The position numbers were made by a program, and so were the translations under genes. The notes under the pieces are model-generated. The model had not been told where the DNA came from, did no database searches, and saw only the letters and a program-made list of their open reading frames with translations. A DNA stretch of 18,491 nt from an uncultured Christensenella sp. (GTDB lineage: Bacteria; Bacillota; Clostridia; Christensenellales; UBA3700), in NCBI GenBank assembly GCA_910578245.1, contig CAJTPC010000025.1, positions 1-18,491 of the forward strand. The letters are read 5' to 3'. Positions within the stretch are counted from its first letter, which is position 1, and the number at the start of each line of letters is the position of its first letter. This document shows positions 13,573 to 18,491 of the stretch, one piece after another.

Positions 13573-14545
13573 AAGTAATACCTTGCTTCTTGCAATTTTC
13601 AATCTCTCTATCGCTCCACACAGAAGGTTGCACTTCTCCTATATGTCTTTTGTCAAGCATAAACATACATAGACGCGATTGTCCTATACCTCCGCCAATA
13701 GACAAAGGCAGTTTGCCGTTGGCTAACGCATTGTGGAAAGGAAGTTGCAATCTATCCGTAGCGTTTTCTTTTTCAAGTTGAGCAAGAAGAGATTTCCTGT
13801 CTACCCTTATACCCATAGACGAGAGTTCTAAGCCTCTGCCAATCGTAGGATAATCAACGAAAATATCACCGTTAAGCGACCAGTCGTCATAGTCGGGCGC
13901 CCTTCCATCGTGCTTCTTTCCGCTCTTAAGAATTCCGCCTATTTGCATAATAAATACTGCTCCGTACTCTTTTGCAGTGACGTTTTCTCTCTCTTGCGGA
14001 GTGAGATTGGGATACTTATCTTCAAGTTCTTGAGTAGTGACGAAAGCTATTTCTTCAGGCAAATTGACTTTTCCGACGATGTTATACTTCTCTCTTATAA
14101 TTTTGCAAGTCGATCTAATAACCTTATATATGCTTCTGACGGTGTCTTTGAGATAATCAAGATTCCTATCCTCTGCGGATATGACCTTCTCCCAATCCCA
14201 TTGGTCGACGTACAATGAATGAATATTGTCAACGATTTCATCGCGACGGATAGCGTTCATATCCGTATAAAGCCCCATATGCATACCAAAGCCGTATTTC
14301 TTAAGCGCAAATCTCTTCCACTTTGCAAGAGAATGCACGACTTCGGCAATCTTACCGCTCTCTTTTATATCAAAAGCAACAGGACGTTCTACGCCGTTGA
14401 GATTGTCGTTGAAACCGCTATCTTGCAATACGAAAAGCGGAGCGGAAACTCTGCTCAAGTTCAATTCTTCTGCCAGCGCGGAGATAAAAGTATCTTTGCA
14501 ATCTTTGATAGCCTTTTGGGTATCAAGTAAACCTAATTCGTTCAT
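13565..14545 (-). CDS. asnA: Aspartate-ammonia ligase (asparagine synthetase A)
   Basis: 326 aa, essentially the length of E. coli AsnA (330 aa). It makes asparagine from aspartate, ammonia and ATP through an aspartyl-AMP intermediate. The fold is that of a class II aminoacyl-tRNA synthetase catalytic core. Conserved blocks seen: H-S-L-A-K-W-K-R (71-78), D-Q-W-D-W-E (114-119), H-D-G-R-A-P-D-Y-D-D-W (212-222), G-R-G-L-E-L-S-S-M-G-I-R (236-247) and the ATP-binding G-G-G-I-G-Q-S-R (284-291). No key residue seems missing. An AAGGTGG site precedes the ATG closely. It lies 8 bp after an unknown gene that overlaps glnS, so its transcription is probably tied to glutaminyl-tRNA synthetase. Confidence 0.97.
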   Translation of the reverse strand: MNELGLLDTQKAIKDCKDTFISALAEELNLSRVSAPLFVLQDSGFNDNLNGVERPVAFDIKESGKIAEVVHSLAKWKRFALKKYGFGMHMGLYTDMNAIRRDEIVDNIHSLYVDQWDWEKVISAEDRNLDYLKDTVRSIYKVIRSTCKIIREKYNIVGKVNLPEEIAFVTTQELEDKYPNLTPQERENVTAKEYGAVFIMQIGGILKSGKKHDGRAPDYDDWSLNGDIFVDYPTIGRGLELSSMGIRVDRKSLLAQLEKENATDRLQLPFHNALANGKLPLSIGGGIGQSRLCMFMLDKRHIGEVQPSVWSDREIENCKKQGITLL

Positions 14546-14553
14546 ATACCACC

Positions 14554-15042
14554 TTATATAATCTTTTTATATGTTAAAAATTCTTCCATTAAAGCCTTGA
14601 ACTTTTTCCCGTCGCAAGTCTTGATATACAGGTAATAATAAGTACCTGCATACTCAAACCATACGTTGTAATGAAAACGGGAAAACATACCCGACTTATG
14701 GCTATACTGTATTATCACATCGTCAACTTTTGCTTTAATGAAATCTTGCTTGTTGGCAAGTACTGTTTGCTCATTACATAGACTTGCGAACATCTCCCTT
14801 TGCGCATCGTCTACAATTACGTATTCTTCAATCTCTTCATTGCCCCACATACAAGCAAGACGTTCTTTGATATAGACGAGTTTCTCTCCGTCCATCCCCT
14901 TAAAACACTCAAATAACGTGATGTTCTTGGGATCGAACAAAAGATAACCGGTTCCGCTCTTATCATTGTGCTTGGAGAGCGATCCGTCTGCGTAACGGAT
15001 TTCTTTTATATTCTTTGGTCTTTGAAATAGTTTATTTGCCAT
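14554..15042 (-). CDS. Unknown 162-aa protein between glnS and asnA
   Basis: I do not recognise a family. The protein is soluble, with no signal peptide or membrane helix. The N-terminus is basic (M-A-N-K-L-F-Q-R-P-K). The C-terminal half alternates short strands rich in aromatics (F-H-Y-N-V-W-F-E-Y, then T-Y-Y-Y-L-Y-I) and ends with a helix (K-K-F-K-A-L-M-E-E-F-L). That strand-strand-helix layout recalls PH-like domains, but this is weak. Real-gene evidence is good: start ATG at 15042 with AAAGGA about 5 nt upstream, 11-bp overlap with the glnS 3' end, and only 8 bp before asnA. Its function may relate to neighbours, but nothing in the sequence shows it. Confidence 0.7.
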   Translation of the reverse strand: MANKLFQRPKNIKEIRYADGSLSKHNDKSGTGYLLFDPKNITLFECFKGMDGEKLVYIKERLACMWGNEEIEEYVIVDDAQREMFASLCNEQTVLANKQDFIKAKVDDVIIQYSHKSGMFSRFHYNVWFEYAGTYYYLYIKTCDGKKFKALMEEFLTYKKII

Positions 15043-16666
15043 AACTGTCCTTTAATCCCGTAATTTGATTAAATTCATACTTTCCGTCTTTGCCATATCC
15101 ATTTACTGCGCTGAAATAGCCCATACGCATAAATTGGAATCTGTCGTATTCCTTAACGCCGGCAAGGAAACTCTCGCCCTTAGCGTTGGGGAATACCGTA
15201 TGACTGTTGGGCGTAAGTCTATCGTTGAAATCGCCGTCGCCGTCAAGCAATAAATAATCATATTCGTGAAGAGTGAGGTCTATGCAATCTTTTGCGTTGA
15301 CCCATTGAATTACGCCCTTTACTTTGATACCTGCATTAACTCCTCCGCTGATAGAATCGGGAATATAGTTGCAAGTTACGCTGACCACATTGCCGTCTTT
15401 ATCGCACTCGTGAGATACGTATTCAAGAATATAACTTCCCTTAAGTCTTACCTTGCCGCCGGGAACAAGTCTTTTGTACTTTGGAGGCGGAACGGGAGCA
15501 AAGTCATCTCTGTCGATATAAAGTTCTCTGCTGAAAGTCACCTTGTGAGTAGTCTTTTCCTCTGCGTTGGGATTGTTCTCTATTTGATATTCTTCGTCCT
15601 CTATAGCATTGGCAACTATGAGTTTGATAGGGTCTTTTACGACCATAACTCTGTCGGCATTGATATTGAGATAATCTCTGACGAAATGCTCAAGCATCAA
15701 CACGTCAACTTCGCTTTGGCTCTTGGATACGCCTATCTCATGACAAAATCTTTTTATTGCCTCAGGCGGATACCCTCTCTCTCTCATACCCGAAAGAGTA
15801 GGCATTCTTGGGTCTGACCAACCGCTTACCTTGCCTTCGTCAACAAGTTTTTTAAGATATCTCTTAGACATAATAGTCCTTGTCATTCCAAGTCTTGCAA
15901 ATTCAATCTGTCTTGGCAAATCTCCAAAACCGCAATTTATCTTAACCCAATCATAAAGCGGTCTGTGATCCTCAAATTCAAGAGTGCAGATACTGTGCGT
16001 AATGCCCTCAAAAGCGTCTTCAAGCGGATGCGCAAAGTCGTACATTGGATATATACACCACTTATCGCCCGTACGGTGATGCGTAGCTCTCAAAACTCTG
16101 TAGATTACGGGATCTCGCATATTGATATTAGGACTTGCCATATCAATCTTTGCGCGCAATACTTTTGTACCGTCGGCGTACTTACCATCTCTCATTTCTT
16201 GGAATAGACGCAAGTTTTCTTCAACGCTTCTTCCTCTTGAAGGACTCTCTTCACCCGATTGGGTAAGCGTGCCTCTCGTAGCCTTGATTTGCTCCGCCGT
16301 ATAATCGCATACGTACGCAAGTCCCTTTTTGATAAGTCCGACAGCGCACTCGTACATTCTGTCAAAATAATCTGACGCATAAAGCTCTTGATCCCATTCA
16401 AATCCCAGCCACTTAATGTCCTCTTTAATGGAATTGACGTATTCTATATCTTCTTTACTTGGATTGGTGTCATCGTAACGCAAGTTGCATTTACCGTGAT
16501 ACTTTTCTTTCATACCAAAGTTGATGCAAAGCGACTTTGCGTGTCCGATATGCAAATATCCGTTTGGCTCAGGCGGAAAACGCGTAATTATCTCCTTTGC
16601 TTTGCCCTGCGCCAAATCTTCGTTGATAAACTCTTCGATAAAATTCGTTGACTTGATTTCTTCCAT
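15032..16666 (-). CDS. glnS: Glutaminyl-tRNA synthetase
   Basis: 544 aa, close to E. coli GlnRS (about 553 aa). The class I catalytic motif P-P-E-P-N-G-Y-L-H-I-G-H (31-42) contains the HIGH box at 39-42, and M-S-K-R (266-269) replaces KMSKS as in many GlnRS proteins. R-F-P-P-E-P-N-G near the start is the usual GlnRS/GluRS signature with an asparagine that is typical of GlnRS. The C-terminal anticodon-binding beta-barrels follow residue 340 (R-D-D-F-A-P-V-P-P-P-K-Y-K-R-L-V-P-G segment). It charges tRNA-Gln with glutamine and ATP. Presence of glnS implies a direct route, where many Bacillota use GluRS plus GatCAB. An AGGA site lies 5 nt before the ATG at 16666. No clear promoter was seen in the gap after fhs. 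Confidence 0.97.
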   Translation of the reverse strand: MEEIKSTNFIEEFINEDLAQGKAKEIITRFPPEPNGYLHIGHAKSLCINFGMKEKYHGKCNLRYDDTNPSKEDIEYVNSIKEDIKWLGFEWDQELYASDYFDRMYECAVGLIKKGLAYVCDYTAEQIKATRGTLTQSGEESPSRGRSVEENLRLFQEMRDGKYADGTKVLRAKIDMASPNINMRDPVIYRVLRATHHRTGDKWCIYPMYDFAHPLEDAFEGITHSICTLEFEDHRPLYDWVKINCGFGDLPRQIEFARLGMTRTIMSKRYLKKLVDEGKVSGWSDPRMPTLSGMRERGYPPEAIKRFCHEIGVSKSQSEVDVLMLEHFVRDYLNINADRVMVVKDPIKLIVANAIEDEEYQIENNPNAEEKTTHKVTFSRELYIDRDDFAPVPPPKYKRLVPGGKVRLKGSYILEYVSHECDKDGNVVSVTCNYIPDSISGGVNAGIKVKGVIQWVNAKDCIDLTLHEYDYLLLDGDGDFNDRLTPNSHTVFPNAKGESFLAGVKEYDRFQFMRMGYFSAVNGYGKDGKYEFNQITGLKDSYGK

Positions 16667-16702
16667 ATTCGTCCTATTACTAATTTGATTTTATTTTATT
16701 CC

Positions 16703-16788
16703 TGTCATTCTGAGCGTAGTCGAAGAATCTAATCCTTTTTCATACTGTTGAGATTTCTCCATTCCGCTACGCTCCAGTCGAAATTACA
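16703..16788. repeat. Dispersed inverted-repeat element, copy B
   Basis: Left arm TGTCATTCTGAGCGTAGTCG continues to GAAGAATCT (16703-16730). Right arm GAGATTTCTCCATTCCGCTACGC ends ...GTCGAAATTACA (16750-16788). The arms are imperfect inverse copies with a 19-nt centre, and GAGCGTAG (16712-16719) pairs exactly with CTACGCTC (16767-16774). The same arms appear in altered order at 2781-2892. It lies 6 nt past the fhs stop codon in the 128-bp fhs-glnS gap and could act as an RNA hairpin that ends or protects the fhs transcript. Confidence 0.85.
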
Positions 16789-16794
16789 ATTGCG

Positions 16795-18453
16795 TCAGAA
16801 CAATCCCTTGATTTCTCCGCTGTTTGCGTCAATCGTCATACCCAATGCGCTAGGCTTTTTGCCAAGTCCGGGCATAAGCATAATGCTACCGCATACCACA
16901 ACCAAAAATCCCGCTCCGCCTCTTATCTCTACATCGCGAACCGTCATAGTAAAGCCGATAGGTCTGCCGAGTTTTGTCATATCGTCTGAGAAAGAATATT
17001 GGGTCTTAGCTATACATATAGGCAAGCGGCTCTTGCCCAGTTTATTTATCTTGGCGATGCTAGCTTTTGCCATATCGCTGTATTCTACTGCGCCTGCGCC
17101 GTATACCTTGCTTGCCACAGCGAAAATCTTGTCCTCAACGCTCATATCAAGGTCGTATGAATAACTAAGCGCAGTCGGTCTTTCAACGGCTTCAATCACC
17201 GCTTTGGCTAGTTCTATCGAACCGGCTCCGCCTTTTGCCCAACATTCGCAAAGACAGCATACCGCTCCTTCGGCTTTGCAAGCGTCCTCAATCATCTTGA
17301 TTTCCGCATCGGTATCGGTAATAAACTTGTTAACTGCTACAATTACGTTTACGCCGTATACGTTGCGCAAGTTGCGTATATGTCCGACAAGATTAGGCAT
17401 GCCTTTCTCTAAGGCCGACAAATCCTCTTTTGCAACGTCCTCTTTCTTGATACCGCCGTTGTATTTGAGCGCTCTTACCGTAGCTACCAGCACAACTGCT
17501 TTTGGCGCAATATCCGCTACTCTGCACTTTATGTCCAAAAACTTCTCTGCGCCGAGGTCTGCGCCAAACCCCGCTTCGGTTATGACGTAATCTGCTACGC
17601 TCATGGCAAGTTTTGTCGCGATAATGGTATTGCACCCGTGAGCTATATTGGCAAAAGGTCCGCCGTGAACGATTGCCGGAGTGCCTTCAAGAGTTTGCAC
17701 AAGATTTGGCTTCAACGCGTCTTTCAACACGATAGCAACAGCGTCTACGACTCCCAAGTCCTTTGCAGTGACGGAGTTGCCTTTCTTGTCGTAAGCAACG
17801 ATAATATTGCCAAGTCTGACTTTTAGGTCTGCCATATCCTTGGCAAGACACAGTATAGCCATAATCTCCGAAGCTGCCGTAATATTAAAGCCGTCGCTTC
17901 TCGGCACGCCGTTCTTAGCTCCTCCCTGTCCCACTTGAATATATCTCAACGCTCTGTCGTTCATATCCATACAACGCTTCCAAATGATATTATCGATGTC
18001 TATATCAAGTTCGTTGCCTTGCATAAGGTGATTGTCAAGTATTGCCGATATAAGATTATTAGCGGTGGTTATTGCGTGCATATCTCCCGTGAAATGCAAG
18101 TTGATATCCTCCATAGGAGCAATTTGCGCCATACCGCCCCCTGTAGCTCCGCCTTTGATGCCGAAGACAGGTCCAAGCGAAGGTTCTCTCAATGCAAGAC
18201 ACACCCTTTTACCCAACTTGTTCATTCCGTCGGCAAGTCCGATAGACGTCGTTGTCTTTCCCTCGCCAAACGCTGTAGGATTGATTGCCGTAACAAGCAC
18301 GAGTTTGTCAGTCTTGGGCGACGGCTTTTTGCATATCTTGGCTTTGTATTTGCCGTACAATTCCAACTCATCGTCTTGAATATCAAGTTTTTTAGCTATT
18401 TCACTTATGGGCTGAAGTTTAACGCTATTTGCTATCTCAATATCGCTTTTCAT
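16795..18453 (-). CDS. fhs: Formate-tetrahydrofolate ligase
   Basis: 552 aa, the usual length (about 556 aa). It joins formate to tetrahydrofolate using ATP to give 10-formyl-THF, the entry of C1 units in acetogens and many clostridia. The ATP loop T-A-F-G-E-G-K-T-T-T is at 60-69. Downstream blocks R-E-P-S-L-G-P-V-F-G-I-K-G-G-A, N-L-H-F-T-G-D and E-A-G-F-G-A-D-L-G are the conserved Fhs signatures. A GAGG site lies 4 nt before the ATG, with a TATAAT box at 18474-18479. The gene ends 6 nt before repeat copy B. No other Wood-Ljungdahl gene is in the window, so the enzyme alone does not show acetogenesis; it also feeds purine and methionine synthesis. Confidence 0.97.
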   Translation of the reverse strand: MKSDIEIANSVKLQPISEIAKKLDIQDDELELYGKYKAKICKKPSPKTDKLVLVTAINPTAFGEGKTTTSIGLADGMNKLGKRVCLALREPSLGPVFGIKGGATGGGMAQIAPMEDINLHFTGDMHAITTANNLISAILDNHLMQGNELDIDIDNIIWKRCMDMNDRALRYIQVGQGGAKNGVPRSDGFNITAASEIMAILCLAKDMADLKVRLGNIIVAYDKKGNSVTAKDLGVVDAVAIVLKDALKPNLVQTLEGTPAIVHGGPFANIAHGCNTIIATKLAMSVADYVITEAGFGADLGAEKFLDIKCRVADIAPKAVVLVATVRALKYNGGIKKEDVAKEDLSALEKGMPNLVGHIRNLRNVYGVNVIVAVNKFITDTDAEIKMIEDACKAEGAVCCLCECWAKGGAGSIELAKAVIEAVERPTALSYSYDLDMSVEDKIFAVASKVYGAGAVEYSDMAKASIAKINKLGKSRLPICIAKTQYSFSDDMTKLGRPIGFTMTVRDVEIRGGAGFLVVVCGSIMLMPGLGKKPSALGMTIDANSGEIKGLF

Positions 18454-18473
18454 AAAACCTCGCTAGATTGAAG

Positions 18474-18479
18474 ATTATA
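18474..18479 (-). promoter_or_regulatory. -10 box of fhs
   Basis: Minus-strand TATAAT; the expected start near 18467 gives a leader of about 14 nt with a GAGG ribosome site. The matching -35 would lie beyond the right edge of the window, so only half of the promoter can be seen. Confidence 0.5.
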
Positions 18480-18491
18480 GTAATATATTAT

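Noticed and set aside
15266..15817. A 183-codon plus-strand open frame opposite glnS
   Set aside because: Entirely within the glnS gene on the other strand; the glnS reading frame has all the family motifs, so this is a shadow.
16667..16702. Possible glnS promoter in the AT-rich stretch before the gene
   Set aside because: An ATGACA at the repeat edge resembles a -35, but no -10 sits at 16-18 nt from it, so I did not annotate one.
17935..18471. A 178-codon plus-strand open frame opposite the start of fhs
   Set aside because: Shadow of fhs; no homology recognised and composition is that of an antisense frame.

Overview
This 18.5 kb window looks like a chromosomal segment of an anaerobic, low-to-moderate GC member of the Bacillota, most likely class Clostridia and perhaps an uncultured gut lineage. 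The reasons are strong Shine-Dalgarno (SD) sites (GGAGG, AAGGAG, GAGG types), an RqcP (YabO)-like S4 protein, AsnA, formate-tetrahydrofolate ligase, a lipoprotein carrying InlB/Listeria-Bacteroides-like repeats plus a transglutaminase domain, and an ArsP_2-type permease. No rRNA, tRNA, CRISPR array, insertion sequence or phage gene was seen. Taxonomy is an inference from gene content only.

Layout. Positions 30-1401 (+) hold rqcP overlapping a fused ispDF gene, closed by a perfect 11-bp hairpin with a T-tract at 1434-1463. Everything else is on the minus strand. Read in the direction of transcription (right to left) the order is: fhs (18453-16795); a dispersed-repeat copy; glnS (16666-15032); an unknown 162-aa gene; asnA; a DEDDh exonuclease with a BRCT-like tail; an RsmF/RsmB-type rRNA cytosine methyltransferase; a glycerate/D-2-hydroxyacid dehydrogenase; a class I/II aminotransferase; a LacX-like aldose epimerase; a ROK sugar kinase; trmB; a transglutaminase lipoprotein; an ArsP_2 heavy-metal permease; a second repeat copy; a small two-helix membrane protein; and a DUF3592 membrane protein.

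From glnS to the sugar kinase, genes are separated by 8-32 bp or overlap by 4-11 bp, so much of this is probably one long, internally promoted transcription unit. Internal promoters are visible before the exonuclease gene and before trmB. The genes mix translation (GlnRS, AsnA, rRNA and tRNA methylation), central metabolism (C1-folate entry, hydroxyacid/amino acid exchange, hexose mutarotation and phosphorylation) and cell-surface proteins.

The most unusual signals are these. (1) Three consecutive membrane-protein genes (starts 3967, 2716, 2346) each have a TATAAT-like box only 6-7 nt before the ATG and no SD, which predicts leaderless mRNAs, whereas the neighbouring housekeeping genes use SD leaders. 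(2) A TrmB homologue has lost the normally conserved Asp and Trp of its F-x-D-P-W motif. (3) Two copies of a GTCATTCTGAGCG...GAAGAATCT / GAGATTTCTCC... dispersed inverted repeat sit between genes about 13.8 kb apart. (4) A start/stop-overlapping pair joins trmB to a surface lipoprotein. I found no clear candidate for a whole new defence or mobile system. The region reads mainly as a housekeeping chromosome with these oddities.
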